Positions 25,664 through 35,249 of a stretch of 64,000 nucleotides of DNA are shown here, one piece after another. The notes under the pieces are model-generated. The model saw only the letters and a program-made list of their open reading frames with translations. It did not search any database and had not been told where the DNA came from. The stretch spans positions 62,001 through 126,000 of the forward strand of contig NZ_LPVZ01000021.1 in assembly GCF_001613795.1 (NCBI RefSeq), read 5' to 3'. This DNA comes from Thalassospira sp. MCCC 1A01148. Lineage in GTDB: Bacteria; Pseudomonadota; Alphaproteobacteria; Rhodospirillales; Thalassospiraceae. Both the position numbers and the translations under genes were made by a program. Position 1 is the first letter of the stretch, and each line of letters begins with the position of its first letter.

Positions 25664-27667
25664 ATGCCGCGCAAACTTCTGATCGCCAACCGCGGTGAGA
25701 TCGCCTGCCGCGTGATAAAGACCGCCCGTCGCATGGGAATTGCCACGGTTGCTGTTTATTCCGATGCCGACGCCAATGCCCTGCATGTCAAACACGCTGA
25801 CGAGGCGTACTATATCGGCGCGCCCGCCCCCAAGGACAGCTATCTGCGGACCGACCGCCTGCTTGAAGTCATCGCACAATCGGGTGCCGATGCCGTCCAT
25901 CCGGGCTATGGGTTCCTGTCGGAAAATGCCGGTTTTGCCGATGCGCTTGAAAAGGCAGGCTGTGTTTTTGTCGGCCCGCCGGCAAGTGCGATCCGCGCCA
26001 TGGGGTCGAAGTCCGAAGCCAAGAAAATCATGGGCAAGGCCGGTGTCCCGCTGGTGCCGGGCTATCACGGCGAAGATCAGGACTCAGACCTTCTGGCGGC
26101 CGAGGCCGACAAGATCGGCTATCCGGTATTGATCAAGGCATCCGCCGGGGGTGGTGGCAAAGGCATGCGTGCGGTTGAAAAGGCATCCGATTTCAAGGAC
26201 GCGCTGATCAGTTGCAAACGCGAAGCTGCCAGCAGCTTTGGCGATGATCATTGCCTGATTGAAAAACTGATTGTCAAACCGCGCCACGTTGAAATTCAGG
26301 TCTTTGCCGACAGCCATGGCAATGCGGTTTACTTGTTTGAACGGGACTGCTCCTTGCAGCGCCGCCATCAAAAGGTGATTGAAGAGGCCCCGGCACCCGG
26401 TATGAGCGAAGAGCTCCGCGCCCAGATGGGCAAGGCCGCGGTCGATGCCGCCAAGGCGATTGGCTATCAGGGCGCAGGAACAGTTGAATTTCTGCTGGAC
26501 GCGTCGGGTGCGTTCTATTTCATGGAAATGAACACCCGCCTTCAGGTCGAACATCCGGTGACGGAAAAAATCACCGGCGAAGACCTTGTGGAATGGCAAT
26601 TGCGGGTGGCCGATGGCGAAAAACTGCCAAAGGCGCAGGAAGACCTGTCGATCAACGGTCATGCCTTTGAAGTCCGGATCTATGCCGAAGACCCGCAGAA
26701 CGACTTCCTGCCGGCAACCGGCAAACTTATTCATATGCGTATGCCACACGAAACCGATCATGTGCGCGTTGATACCGGCGTTTATGAGGGCGGCGAAGTA
26801 TCGATCCATTATGACCCGATGATCGCCAAATTGATCACTTGGGATGTGGACCGCCCATCCGCGCTCCGTCGCATGGCGTCCGCCCTTAATGATGTGCAGA
26901 TTGTTGGTGTCACCACAAATACCGGCTTCCTTGGCAATATCGCCCGTCATCCGGCCTTTGAACGCGGAGAGGTCGAAACCGGCTTTATTCCGAACTATCA
27001 GGATGACCTGATCCCGGCCCCCGGCACACCGGATAACGAAGCCCTGGCTTTCGCCGCACTTGATATCCTGTTGACCCGCGATACCGAGGCCGCCCGCTAT
27101 GCCGCGCAAAGCAAAGATCCCTATTCGCCCTGGCACAGCACCGCAGGCTTCCGGCTGAATGACGATAACCACCATGACCTGATCCTGCGTCATGATGGAT
27201 CGGACATGCTGGTAAAGGTGCATTACCGCGATCAGGGCTATGTCATCGATATGCCTGATGGTAGCGCTATCATGGCGAGTGCCGAATATGACGATAATGG
27301 TGCCATCGTTGCCCGGCTTGATAACGTGCGCAAACGCGCGTCAGTCCTGCGCGACGGCAATCGTCTGATGATTTTCCGCGATGGCCGTTCCGACCGGCTG
27401 GACATCTTTGATCAGTTGGCCGCAGCCGGTGGCAATGAGGGTACGGGTGGTGGTCTGACCGCTCCGATGCCGGGCAAGATCATCGCTGTGATGGCAGAGG
27501 CCGGTCAATCGGTCACGGCGGGTGACAAACTGGTCGTGATGGAAGCCATGAAAATGGAACACACCATTTCAGCCCCCGTCACCGGCACGGTCAAGGAAGT
27601 GTTCTTTGGTGTGGGGGATCAGGTTGATGATGGCGCAGAACTGATTGCGATCGAGGAGGCCGAATAA
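25664..27667 (+). CDS. liuA: Methylcrotonyl-CoA carboxylase alpha (biotin) subunit
   Basis: Carboxylates its own biotin with bicarbonate and ATP, then hands the group to LiuB. Domains in order: biotin carboxylase (residues about 1-445, start [23 protein letters not shown] loop [26 protein letters not shown]), a linker/BT domain, and a C-terminal biotin carboxyl carrier domain (about 595-667) with the biotinyl lysine in [11 protein letters not shown]. It is 667 residues, normal for the family. The ATG at 25664 follows the liuC stop by one base, with GGAGC upstream. Its stop overlaps the liuE start as TAATG, so translation of the last two genes is coupled. Confidence 0.96.
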   Translation: MPRKLLIANRGEIACRVIKTARRMGIATVAVYSDADANALHVKHADEAYYIGAPAPKDSYLRTDRLLEVIAQSGADAVHPGYGFLSENAGFADALEKAGCVFVGPPASAIRAMGSKSEAKKIMGKAGVPLVPGYHGEDQDSDLLAAEADKIGYPVLIKASAGGGGKGMRAVEKASDFKDALISCKREAASSFGDDHCLIEKLIVKPRHVEIQVFADSHGNAVYLFERDCSLQRRHQKVIEEAPAPGMSEELRAQMGKAAVDAAKAIGYQGAGTVEFLLDASGAFYFMEMNTRLQVEHPVTEKITGEDLVEWQLRVADGEKLPKAQEDLSINGHAFEVRIYAEDPQNDFLPATGKLIHMRMPHETDHVRVDTGVYEGGEVSIHYDPMIAKLITWDVDRPSALRRMASALNDVQIVGVTTNTGFLGNIARHPAFERGEVETGFIPNYQDDLIPAPGTPDNEALAFAALDILLTRDTEAARYAAQSKDPYSPWHSTAGFRLNDDNHHDLILRHDGSDMLVKVHYRDQGYVIDMPDGSAIMASAEYDDNGAIVARLDNVRKRASVLRDGNRLMIFRDGRSDRLDIFDQLAAAGGNEGTGGGLTAPMPGKIIAVMAEAGQSVTAGDKLVVMEAMKMEHTISAPVTGTVKEVFFGVGDQVDDGAELIAIEEAE

Positions 27668-28581
27668 TGGCCCTGATTTCCGATCTGCCAAGCCATGTCA
27701 AAATCGTTGAAGTCGGTCCGCGTGATGGCCTTCAGAACGAAAAGGCAATGGTCCCGACCCAAACAAAGGTCGAGTTGATCCATCGCCTGAATGATGCCGG
27801 ATTATCGGTGATCGAAGCTACCGCCTTTGTCAGTCCAAAATGGGTACCGCAAATGGCCGATGCACCCGATGTCATGGCCCGGATCACCCGCAAACCCGGT
27901 GTGACATACCCTGTTCTGGCCCCGAACATGAAGGGTCTTGAGGCCGCGATTGCAGCAGGCGCAACCGAGGTTGCGGTTTTTGGCGCGGCATCGGAGAGTT
28001 TCTCGCAGAAGAACATCAATTGCTCAATCGCTGAAAGCCTTGATCGCTTCCGCCCGGTCGCGGATGCCGCACGCGAGGCCGGCCTTGCGGTACGCGGCTA
28101 TGTGTCTTGCGTGCTGGGTTGCCCCTATGAAGGCGACATCGCACCTGAAAAGGTCGCAGAAGTCGCCAAGGCGCTATATGACATGGGCTGTTATGAAATC
28201 AGTCTGGGCGACACGATTGGTACCGGGACGCCGGCAAAGGCACAGGCGATGATTGCCGCTGTTGCCAAGCATGTCCCCACCGAAAAGCTCGCCGCGCACT
28301 TCCACGACACCTATGGTCAGGCGCTTGCCAACTTGCTGGCTGTGCTGCAAATGGGTGTGGCAACCATCGACAGTTCGGTTGCGGGTCTTGGCGGCTGCCC
28401 CTATGCCAAGGGGGCCAGTGGCAATGTCGCGACCGAGGATGTTGTCTATATGCTGAACGGCCTTGGCATCAAAACCAGTATCGATCTTGAAAAGCTTGCC
28501 GCGACAGGAAACTGGATTTGTGATTTGATAGGAAATTCAAGTGCATCGAAGGTCAATCTGGCCTTACGAGCAAAGCACTAA
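27667..28581 (+). CDS. liuE: Hydroxymethylglutaryl-CoA lyase
   Basis: Cleaves HMG-CoA to acetoacetate and acetyl-CoA, the last leucine-specific step. It is a TIM-barrel protein of 304 residues. Motifs are [12 protein letters not shown] at the N-terminus, metal ligands in [15 protein letters not shown], and the signature [22 protein letters not shown] with the catalytic cysteine. A GAGGAGG ribosome binding site lies within the end of liuA. The 3' end overlaps the stop codon of the convergent DUF2971 gene by four bases, with no terminator between them, which is unusual for the end of a catabolic operon and may mark an insertion point. Confidence 0.95.
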   Translation: MALISDLPSHVKIVEVGPRDGLQNEKAMVPTQTKVELIHRLNDAGLSVIEATAFVSPKWVPQMADAPDVMARITRKPGVTYPVLAPNMKGLEAAIAAGATEVAVFGAASESFSQKNINCSIAESLDRFRPVADAAREAGLAVRGYVSCVLGCPYEGDIAPEKVAEVAKALYDMGCYEISLGDTIGTGTPAKAQAMIAAVAKHVPTEKLAAHFHDTYGQALANLLAVLQMGVATIDSSVAGLGGCPYAKGASGNVATEDVVYMLNGLGIKTSIDLEKLAATGNWICDLIGNSSASKVNLALRAKH

Positions 28582-29555
28582 CCAACATAAGGCGTTTCCG
28601 ACAAAGTCACCTCAATCTTTGCCCCTTCTAGAGCGAATGAAACTGCATCATAGTTTTGCTGCTGCTGCCGACACGGCCCGACGATTACTCTTCGTATAGG
28701 CAAAGGATCGGGAATTTCTTCCAGTAACTTTATGTATGGGATTAGACCATCTTTGCCCTCGCGGACGTAGATTTTCTTAAATTTGCTGTAGCCTTCTCCT
28801 AGTTCACTGAACGGCCCGCCCTGCAGTATCGGCGCTATCACGACCCGAAACTCTTGCTCTTCTCGAAAACCAATATGTTTGGTTCTCGTTGCTGCAGTTA
28901 CGAATGGACCATACGACTTTTCAAATGGGTTTTCGCGCCCCCTGATCAGAGCCTCTGCTGTATCAACGATGCACTCAATGTTCTCATTTAGGGATGGTAG
29001 AGAATTGTCAGTATCACAGTAAAAAACATCGCAGAAAAATGAGACCGCTCGCTCATAAGTAGCAACACTTTCTTGAATCTGCCGAGACAATTCCTTGACG
29101 TCAAATTCGATAGCAAATCCGCCGTCAGAACCGTATCCTCGCCATTGGCTCAACAAGCCATTCTTCTTTTCATAGCTGTCACTATGACTGCAGAAGGATA
29201 CGAAGAACGGATGAACCAATTCCTTCCGACCGCCTTGCGGTTGAAAGGTGGTTTTATACAACACATCAATGAATTCATCCGCTTGCTGAGAAGCAAGATT
29301 GCTGTACCCATGCAATCTAAGAAGTGCGCTTTGCATCACATCTAGGTCACGCTTATTTCTCAGGTTTCTCTCGAAGAATGGCAGAAGGCTATTCCTCAGC
29401 ACCTTCTTAAAAAACACGACCTCCTCTCGGTCGTTTAAAAACTTGTAGCTGGACGCCCACAGGTCATTGCTGTTCAGTATCCCTAACAAACCTGCTTGAT
29501 TCGTATAGTGGAACAAGGTTTCATGCTTGTCCCACACGTGCTCTGTATCGCTCAC
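28578..29555 (-). CDS. DUF2971-domain protein
   Basis: A cytoplasmic protein of about 325 residues with the DUF2971 features: [22 protein letters not shown] followed by [12 protein letters not shown] at the N-terminus, [10 protein letters not shown] and [16 protein letters not shown] in the middle, and [10 protein letters not shown] toward the end. Function is unknown; such genes are often scattered near mobile or defence loci. I chose the GTG at 29555 because GGAGG lies about seven bases upstream; the frame is open to 29633. Base composition differs from the neighbours: 25 of 60 G/C at 28861-28920 and 28 of 60 at 29281-29340, against 37 of 60 inside liuE at 28081-28140. This suggests recent transfer. 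Confidence 0.82.
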   Translation of the reverse strand: MSDTEHVWDKHETLFHYTNQAGLLGILNSNDLWASSYKFLNDREEVVFFKKVLRNSLLPFFERNLRNKRDLDVMQSALLRLHGYSNLASQQADEFIDVLYKTTFQPQGGRKELVHPFFVSFCSHSDSYEKKNGLLSQWRGYGSDGGFAIEFDVKELSRQIQESVATYERAVSFFCDVFYCDTDNSLPSLNENIECIVDTAEALIRGRENPFEKSYGPFVTAATRTKHIGFREEQEFRVVIAPILQGGPFSELGEGYSKFKKIYVREGKDGLIPYIKLLEEIPDPLPIRRVIVGPCRQQQQNYDAVSFALEGAKIEVTLSETPYVG

Positions 29556-29602
29556 TATCTTCCTCCAAGACCGAAACGTCTTTCTGAATGCAAACAAGGT
29601 AA

Positions 29603-30133
29603 ATGAACTTAGTGAACGAGAGAATAGCCCCAATTAAATACAGCTTCCGACGGGCCACCCCAAACGATCTGCCAATGATTGGCCGCTGGCTGCATGTGCC
29701 TGAAGTTGTCCGCTGGTGGGGCGATCCGGATGAGCAGATTGAACTGATTTCCGAAGATGTCGAACTGGCCGAAATGGCGACACTGATTGTCTCGTACCGC
29801 AATCGACCCTTTGCCTTTGCCCAGCATTACGACGCCCACCAATGGCCACAGGCACATTTTGATCCGTTGCCTGAAAATACACGCTGTCTGGATGCATTTA
29901 TCGGTGTGCCCGATATGATGGGTTGCGGGCATGGTCAGATGTTTCTGAAAATGCTGACCGACCAGCTGTTCGAGCGTGGCGCGCCCATGATCGGGATTGA
30001 CCCCGATCCTGAAAACGAACGCGCCATTCGCTGCTATGAGGCGATTGGTTTTGTTGCCGGGCGGGAATATGAAACCGCCAAGGGCCCGTGCCTTTTGATG
30101 ACACTTTCCCCGCCCGACAAAAGATCATCATGA
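29603..30133 (+). CDS. GNAT acetyltransferase, AAC(6')-like
   Basis: A 176-residue N-acetyltransferase. The N-terminal pattern RRATPNDLPMIGRWLHVPEVVRWWGDPDEQ and the C-terminal IDPDPENERAIRCYEAIGF match the family that includes aminoglycoside 6'-N-acetyltransferases and siderophore acetylases. The acetyl-CoA loop is MMGCGHGQMFLKML. The ATG at 29603 has AAGG just upstream and lies divergent from the DUF2971 gene, 47 bases away. It is convergent with the chemoreceptor gene, with six bases between stops and no terminator. Chromosomal members of this group often act on other amines, so antibiotic resistance should not be assumed. Confidence 0.8.
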   Translation: MNLVNERIAPIKYSFRRATPNDLPMIGRWLHVPEVVRWWGDPDEQIELISEDVELAEMATLIVSYRNRPFAFAQHYDAHQWPQAHFDPLPENTRCLDAFIGVPDMMGCGHGQMFLKMLTDQLFERGAPMIGIDPDPENERAIRCYEAIGFVAGREYETAKGPCLLMTLSPPDKRSS

Positions 30134-30139
30134 CGGCAA

Positions 30140-31807
30140 TCAGACTGCCCGAACAGCGGCCAGGAAATCCTCGACCTTGTGACGCAGGCCTTCAGATTCC
30201 CGCGACAATTCTGATGCCGCACTCAGCACCTGCTCGGCAGCAGCCCCGGTGGAGCCCGCCGCTTCGTTCACGCTGACAATGTTTGACGTCACTTCTGTTG
30301 TACCAACCGAGGCTTCCTGCACATTGCGGGTGATTTCGAGGGTGGCTGCCCCCTGTTCCTCGACCGCACTTGCGATGGTTGCTGAAATCTCGCTGATCTC
30401 GGCAATCGTAGATGAAATGGTGCCAATGGCGGTTACCGCCCCATCGGTTTCATTCTGGATGCCGGTGATCTGATTGGTGATGTCTTCGGTCGCGCGCGAA
30501 GTTGCCGTTGCAAGATTTTTGACCTCTGCCGCGACAACGGCAAAGCCCTTGCCCGCATCGCCGGCACGCGCCGCCTCGATGGTGGCGTTCAAGGCCAAAA
30601 GGTTGGTTTGCTCGGCAATATCGCTGATCAGCCCTACCACATCACCGATCTTTTGGGCTGCTTCGGCAAGACCGCGGATCTGGGTGTTGGTTTTTTCGGC
30701 ATCCTCGACCGCGCGATTGGCAACAGACGAGGACTGACTGACCTGCTGGGTGATCTCGGAGATCGAGGCACTGAGTTGTTCCGTTGCGCTGGCAACGGTT
30801 TGCACGTTGGTTGATGCCTGTTCGGCAGCGGCTGCGACGATACTGGACTGGCGACTGGTTTCTTCGGCGGTGCTGCTCATGCCCGTCGCGGTTGACTGCA
30901 TCTCGGTCGCCGCAGAAGCAAGTGCCTTGAGGATAACCGACATGTCCTGATCAAAGTCCGCTGTCAGTTCATTGATTTTCTCTGCACGTCTTTCCCGGCG
31001 TTTGACGGCCTCTGCTTCCTGGGCGGCAAGCTCCTCGGCACGGATCATATTTTCCTTAAAGACCAGAACCGCCTTGGACATATCACCGATTTCATCGAAA
31101 CGATCCTGTCCGGGAATGTCGGTCTGCTTGTTGCCGCCAGCCAGTTCCTTCATGGCGTCGGTAATTTGCTGGATCGGGCGGGAAATACCCGATCCAATCT
31201 TCCAGGCGGCAAAAATGCCAAGGATCAACGCCACACCGGCAACAATGGCCGTAATGATCACAGCCTGCGAAGCAGCCTTGGCCGCACGCGGACCGATTTC
31301 ATCCTGTTCGTGTTTGACGGTCAGCTTCAGGTCTTCAAGGTTCTCAGCCACCATCGGACCGATTGTGTCGAGTGTATCGGTCACTATCTGATCACGGGCG
31401 GGATCCCCGGCAGACATTGTGGCAACCTTGGCAAAGGCCGCGCGATAGGCTTTCAGGCTTTCGCCAGCAACTTGGGCGACTTCGATCATTTCATCGGTAT
31501 CAAGCAACTCAACGAGTTCGTCATTCAACGTTATCGCGCTTGCAAGCCGGTCATCGACATTTTTCGCTGCCGCACTTTCGCCGGTCAGCAGAAACTGCTT
31601 TACCGAAACACGCGCCTCCAACAGGTTGGCCTGCACACGTCCAGCCTGATTGGACTGCAAGGCGATATGACGATAGCGCACGAAGTCATCTCCGACACTG
31701 CTCACAGAAAGCTCCGACCAGATTGAAGCGATTACGAGCAAAACGAGGATGACGCCAAAGCCGCCATATACCTTTGTGGAAATCTTGAGACGATTGAACA
31801 TCGACAT
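30140..31807 (-). CDS. Methyl-accepting chemotaxis protein
   Basis: An inner-membrane chemoreceptor of 555 residues. Transmembrane helix 1 is at about 13-31 ([15 protein letters not shown]), a four-helix-type periplasmic domain at about 32-185, helix 2 at about 183-205, a HAMP domain at 205-260 ([19 protein letters not shown]), then the signalling coiled coil. The invariant hairpin tip is at about 400-430 ([20 protein letters not shown]). No C-terminal CheR-docking pentapeptide is visible. The ligand cannot be predicted. It is monocistronic, and no che genes are in the window. A TATAAT at 31849-31854 on the minus strand is a probable -10. Confidence 0.95.
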   Translation of the reverse strand: MSMFNRLKISTKVYGGFGVILVLLVIASIWSELSVSSVGDDFVRYRHIALQSNQAGRVQANLLEARVSVKQFLLTGESAAAKNVDDRLASAITLNDELVELLDTDEMIEVAQVAGESLKAYRAAFAKVATMSAGDPARDQIVTDTLDTIGPMVAENLEDLKLTVKHEQDEIGPRAAKAASQAVIITAIVAGVALILGIFAAWKIGSGISRPIQQITDAMKELAGGNKQTDIPGQDRFDEIGDMSKAVLVFKENMIRAEELAAQEAEAVKRRERRAEKINELTADFDQDMSVILKALASAATEMQSTATGMSSTAEETSRQSSIVAAAAEQASTNVQTVASATEQLSASISEITQQVSQSSSVANRAVEDAEKTNTQIRGLAEAAQKIGDVVGLISDIAEQTNLLALNATIEAARAGDAGKGFAVVAAEVKNLATATSRATEDITNQITGIQNETDGAVTAIGTISSTIAEISEISATIASAVEEQGAATLEITRNVQEASVGTTEVTSNIVSVNEAAGSTGAAAEQVLSAASELSRESEGLRHKVEDFLAAVRAV

Positions 31808-32148
31808 AAATGAGGCCCCTAAGCAATTTATCTCTCCTCATTAGTCATATTATATTTTCACAATCATCGCGCGATATACTGGGGACTATCTCACTATTCT
31901 TTATTGACTGTAACCCTACCCTTACGGGGCGTCATATACGTGCAGGAAATTCATATATGCATACCATGACATATAGGTTTTAGTGACTATAGAAAAACCT
32001 CGAAGTAATTGTTTTGTAATATTTTTCGAAACCACGGCCACTGCTATATGTTCGCCAAAACACAAAAAAAGGGGCCCCCTTTGCAGGCGCCCCTTGGTCG
32101 AAATTCCACGGCCTGCTCGACCATGGTATTAAGTATGGTATTACGATT
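31808..32148. other. Intergenic region of 341 bases (chemoreceptor promoter and cys terminator)
   Basis: AT-rich and without a supported gene. It contains the probable -10 of the chemoreceptor gene (minus strand, TATAAT at 31849-31854, no clear -35) and, at the right end, the terminator of the cys operon. The middle (31900-32050) shows no long repeat or RNA-like fold that I can support. Confidence 0.5.
32064..32095 (-). terminator. cys operon terminator
   Basis: On the minus strand AAGGGGC pairs with GCCCCTT around a GC-rich loop, and the stem runs into a T-tract of seven. It lies 54 bases beyond the stop codon of the DUF934 gene. Confidence 0.75.
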
Positions 32149-32667
32149 CTAAGACTGCAACGCGGCGCGACGACGTTCGCGCAGGGATTGTGCCGTTGCC
32201 CGACCATCACCGGTCGGCTGATAATAAACCGACATTTCCTTGAGCGCGGCGCGCACCTTGTTCAGGGCGATGTCACCTTCAACGTTAAGGTCATAGGAAT
32301 CAAAGCCGCAACGGTGCATATAAAGGATTTGGTCGCGCAGGACGTCACCAACTGCCCGAAGCTCGCCCGTGAAGCCCATACGTTCGCGCAGCACCCGGGC
32401 ATAGGAATATCCACGACCATCCGTGTAGGCCGGGAAATTGACCGTGATGATCGACAGACGATCAAGATCATCTGCCAGATCTTCCGGCGCATCCCCCGGG
32501 TTCAGCTGAACACCAAGACCTCCGTTACGCCCCAATAGGCTGTCACGTTCTTCCTTGAAACGTGCAAGCGGCACGATCAGGTTTTCATCGCTTGATGGCA
32601 GATCGCCTTCGGCGTCAACCGTGATCCACTCCTGTTCGATCAGGCTGTCATTTTTAACGATCGCCAT
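32149..32667 (-). CDS. DUF934 protein of the sulfite reductase operon
   Basis: A 172-residue soluble protein of the DUF934 family, which is nearly always encoded beside cysI or cysH in alphaproteobacteria and is thought to help sulfate assimilation in an unknown way. Typical segments are VKNDSLIEQEW, RLSIITVNFPAYTDGRGYSYARVLRERMGFTGELRAVGDVLRDQILYMHRCGFDSYDL. The ATG at 32667 has GGAGG six bases upstream and overlaps the last 14 bases of cysI, so translation is coupled. A frame open to 32745 lies inside cysI. It is the last gene before the terminator. Confidence 0.9.
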   Translation of the reverse strand: MAIVKNDSLIEQEWITVDAEGDLPSSDENLIVPLARFKEERDSLLGRNGGLGVQLNPGDAPEDLADDLDRLSIITVNFPAYTDGRGYSYARVLRERMGFTGELRAVGDVLRDQILYMHRCGFDSYDLNVEGDIALNKVRAALKEMSVYYQPTGDGRATAQSLRERRRAALQS

Positions 32668-34309
32668 AAAGAACCTCCTTGAACGGATCCATGCCAACAC
32701 GCCGATAGGTGTCGATGAAGCGCTCACCGCTTTCGCGGATATCAATATACTTGGTCACGAGGCTTTCGATGGCATCGACCACCTCGGCCTCAGAGAAACC
32801 GGCACCGGCAATCTTGCCAATCGAGGCATCCTGGCTGGCATCGCCGCCAAGGGTGATCTGATAGAATTCCTTGCCGCGTTTATCGAGGCCAAGAATACCA
32901 ATGTGGCCAACGTGGTGATGTCCGCAAGCATTGATACAGCCGGAAATCTTGATCTTGAGTTCGCCAATATCATGTTGGCGATCAAGATCACCAAAGCGTT
33001 CGGAAATCCGCTGTGAAAGCGGGATCGAACGCGCAGTGGCAAGTGCGCAATAATCAAGTCCCGGGCAGGAGATGATATCGGTCACATAACCAAGGTTTGC
33101 CGTGCCAAGTTCTGCGGCGTCCAGTTCGCTCCAAAGTGCGAACAGGTCGGCCTTTTTGACATGCGGCAGAACAAGGTTCTGTTCATGGGTCACGCGAACA
33201 TCGGCAAAGCTGTATTTTTCCGAAAGATCGGCAACCAGTTCCATCTGTGTATCGGTCGCGTCCCCGGGAATGCCGCCAATCGGTTTCAGCGAGACGTTTG
33301 CAATCGCATAGCCCGGCTGTTTATGTTCGATCACATTCGAACGCACCCAGTTGGCGAAACGACGGTTTTCCGCTTTGTGGCGTTCGAAGTCGGTGTCGTC
33401 GTCAGACATGGCTTCAAACGCCGGCGGTGCGAACTGTTCGATGTAATGGGCGATTTCCGCATCATCAACGCGCAGCGACCCGTCCTTGATCTGGGTCCAT
33501 TCCTCTTCGACAAGCTCGCGGATTTTATCAATGCCTTCCTCGTGAACGAGGATCTTGATACGTGCCTTGTACTTGTTATCGCGACGGCCAAAGCGGTTAT
33601 AAACGCGCAGGATGGCTTCGAGATACGAGAACAGATCATTCTTGCCGATGAAGTCGCGAATGGTCTTGCCTACAAACGGCGTGCGACCAAGGCCACCGCC
33701 CACGATAACTTCAAAGCCGGTCTCGCCCGCATCATTCTGATGCATGCGAAGACCGATATCGTGCACTTTCACGGCCGCACGGTCATTTGGCGATCCGGTA
33801 ACAGCGATCTTGAACTTACGCGGAAGGTAAGTGAATTCCGGATGGAAGGTCGACCACTGACGGATCAGTTCGCAATAAGGGCGTGGATCTTCGATTTCAT
33901 CGGCCGCGGCACCGGCATACTGGTCAGTCGTCGTGTTACGAATGCAGTTGCCCGATGTCTGGATGGCGTGCATTTCGACCTTGGCAAGGTCCAGCAACGC
34001 GTCGGGAATTTCATCAAGTTTCGGCCAGTTATACTGGATGTTCTGGCGCGTGGTGAAATGGCCATAGCCCTTGTCATATTTACGCGCAATCATGCCAAGC
34101 TGGCGAAGCTGGTCGGCGCGCAGCGTGCCATAGGGAACGGCAACGCGCAGCATATAGGCATGAAGCTGCAGATACACACCGTTCATCAGGCGGAGCGGAC
34201 GGAACTGTTCCTCGGTAATGTCACCGGCAAGGCGGCGTTTCACCTGTTCGCGGAACTGTTCAGTGCGTTCATGAACAAGCTGGCGGTCAAAATCGTCATA
34301 ACGATACAT
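32654..34309 (-). CDS. cysI: Sulfite/nitrite reductase-type hemoprotein
   Basis: Reduces sulfite to sulfide with siroheme and a [4Fe-4S] cluster, for cysteine synthesis. Residues 1 to about 330 hold two ferredoxin-like/reductase half domains (HFTTRQNIQYNWP, the substrate-site arginines). The cluster ligands are in SCPGLDYCALA and SGCINACGHHH (near 430 and 470). At 551 residues with no flavoprotein partner nearby, it is likely ferredoxin-dependent. Nitrite reductases share the fold, but the DUF2849 and DUF934 neighbours favour sulfite. AAGGAGAG precedes the ATG by seven bases. The gap to the upstream DUF2849 gene is 11 bases. Confidence 0.92.
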   Translation of the reverse strand: MYRYDDFDRQLVHERTEQFREQVKRRLAGDITEEQFRPLRLMNGVYLQLHAYMLRVAVPYGTLRADQLRQLGMIARKYDKGYGHFTTRQNIQYNWPKLDEIPDALLDLAKVEMHAIQTSGNCIRNTTTDQYAGAAADEIEDPRPYCELIRQWSTFHPEFTYLPRKFKIAVTGSPNDRAAVKVHDIGLRMHQNDAGETGFEVIVGGGLGRTPFVGKTIRDFIGKNDLFSYLEAILRVYNRFGRRDNKYKARIKILVHEEGIDKIRELVEEEWTQIKDGSLRVDDAEIAHYIEQFAPPAFEAMSDDDTDFERHKAENRRFANWVRSNVIEHKQPGYAIANVSLKPIGGIPGDATDTQMELVADLSEKYSFADVRVTHEQNLVLPHVKKADLFALWSELDAAELGTANLGYVTDIISCPGLDYCALATARSIPLSQRISERFGDLDRQHDIGELKIKISGCINACGHHHVGHIGILGLDKRGKEFYQITLGGDASQDASIGKIAGAGFSEAEVVDAIESLVTKYIDIRESGERFIDTYRRVGMDPFKEVLYGDR

Positions 34310-34320
34310 GGGGTCTCTCC

Positions 34321-34614
34321 TTATACCGCCTGATAGCCAAGGTCCTCGCGGACACTCGGGCCTTTGGTGCGCAGAACTTCGCGGTATTTTGTCGGCACGA
34401 GATCCGCGCCCTGCTGTTCGACATCAATCAGATACGGCCCGACAATCACTGTGTCGAGTTCGGGCGCACTTGCCTCGGCCAGAAGCGCGTTTGCGGCTTC
34501 CTTGTCTTCGGCGGTGCGGGCATCGTTGATGTTTTCGCTCCAGCTACCATCGCTGGTCAGGAACACCACCAACCCGTCTTCCAGACGGTTTGCCGTGACA
34601 ACTTGCAGGGACAT
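34321..34614 (-). CDS. DUF2849 protein of the sulfite reductase operon
   Basis: A 97-residue protein with the DUF2849 pattern (VTANRLEDGLVVFLTSDGSW, then a short acidic helix, VIVGPYLIDVE, and a C-terminal REVLRTKGPSVR). Members of this family sit between cysG and cysI in many alphaproteobacteria; the biochemical role is unknown. Here it is the first gene of the operon, with a GAGAGAACCGA stretch before the ATG. The usual cysG and cysH are not adjacent. The operon promoter must lie in the 216 bases shared with the divergent DUF1489 gene. Confidence 0.9.
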   Translation of the reverse strand: MSLQVVTANRLEDGLVVFLTSDGSWSENINDARTAEDKEAANALLAEASAPELDTVIVGPYLIDVEQQGADLVPTKYREVLRTKGPSVREDLGYQAV

Positions 34615-34730
34615 TCGGTTCTCTCAGCCTGTAAATCTCTCGGGTTTGGTCCTGGCACGGACCTTTTCTGCACCAGAATTTGGCTGATTACCCCTTATTG
34701 GTCAAGTTTTTTTGTGAAATAACATATACT

Positions 34731-34746
34731 ACACTTAATTAAGTGT
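34731..34746. promoter_or_regulatory. 16-bp palindrome between the cys operon and DUF1489
   Basis: ACACTTAATTAAGTGT is a perfect inverted repeat located 117 bases upstream of the DUF2849 start and 85 bases upstream of DUF1489, in an AT-rich block. Position and symmetry suggest a dimeric repressor or activator site for the cys operon. The regulator is unknown. Confidence 0.5.
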
Positions 34747-34830
34747 TTTAATAATCCGCTATTGACCGTTTGACGTACGGGTTCTACCTCATCAGTCATC
34801 GAACACCAAAGCACAAGAAACCTTCCTGAT

Positions 34831-35247
34831 ATGCCTTTGAACATCATCAAACTGAGTGTCGGCACGGATAGCCCCGAAAGCCTGAAGGAATGGCAGACCT
34901 ATTTTCAGGCCATGCATGGACGGATCTTTCACACCACACGCATGACACCCAAGCGCAAGACCGAGATTCTTGATGGTGGATCAATTTACTGGGTCATCAA
35001 GGGTGCTGTGCGCTGCCGCCAGCGGGTGATTGATCTTGAAGAATTCGTCAACGAGGAAGGCACGAAATATTGCCGCATCGTGCTGGATGACGAACTGATT
35101 GCCACGCGCCCCTACCCGCATCGTGCGTTTCAGGGATGGCGTTATTTCCCCGATGACAAATGCCCGCCCGATGAAAAACAGGGTGGCGGCACCGACGCCC
35201 TGCCCGATGATATGGCCGATGAATTGCGTGACCTTGGGTTAATCTGA
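34831..35247 (+). CDS. DUF1489 family protein
   Basis: A 138-residue cytoplasmic protein of the DUF1489 family, which is common in alphaproteobacteria and has no assigned function. Recognisable parts are LNIIKLSVGTDSPESLKEW at the start, HTTRMTPKR, GSIYWVIKG, RQRVIDL and HRAFQGWRYF. No signal peptide or membrane segment is present. It is divergent from the sulfite-reductase operon, and its stop lies two bases from the stop of the convergent LysR gene, so the 3' ends abut without a terminator. The ribosome binding site is not obvious. Confidence 0.88.
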   Translation: MPLNIIKLSVGTDSPESLKEWQTYFQAMHGRIFHTTRMTPKRKTEILDGGSIYWVIKGAVRCRQRVIDLEEFVNEEGTKYCRIVLDDELIATRPYPHRAFQGWRYFPDDKCPPDEKQGGGTDALPDDMADELRDLGLI

Positions 35248-35249
35248 GA

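Noticed and set aside
29603..30133. Calling the acetyltransferase an aminoglycoside-resistance gene
   Set aside because: Similarity to AAC(6') is at family level only, and chromosomal members often act on other amines.
31808..32148. Small RNA gene between the chemoreceptor and the cys operon
   Set aside because: A TTGACT at 31904 has no -10 at acceptable spacing, and the only hairpin with a T-run belongs to the cys operon.
33161..34333. A 390-codon open frame on the plus strand opposite cysI
   Set aside because: It mirrors the codon pattern of a conserved gene, has no ribosome binding site and no recognisable domain. Similar long antisense frames occur opposite liuA (26084-27223), mltG (53030-54055), fabD (56551-57531), ppk2 (36782-37696) and the phosphomannomutase (897-1646), so this is a composition effect.
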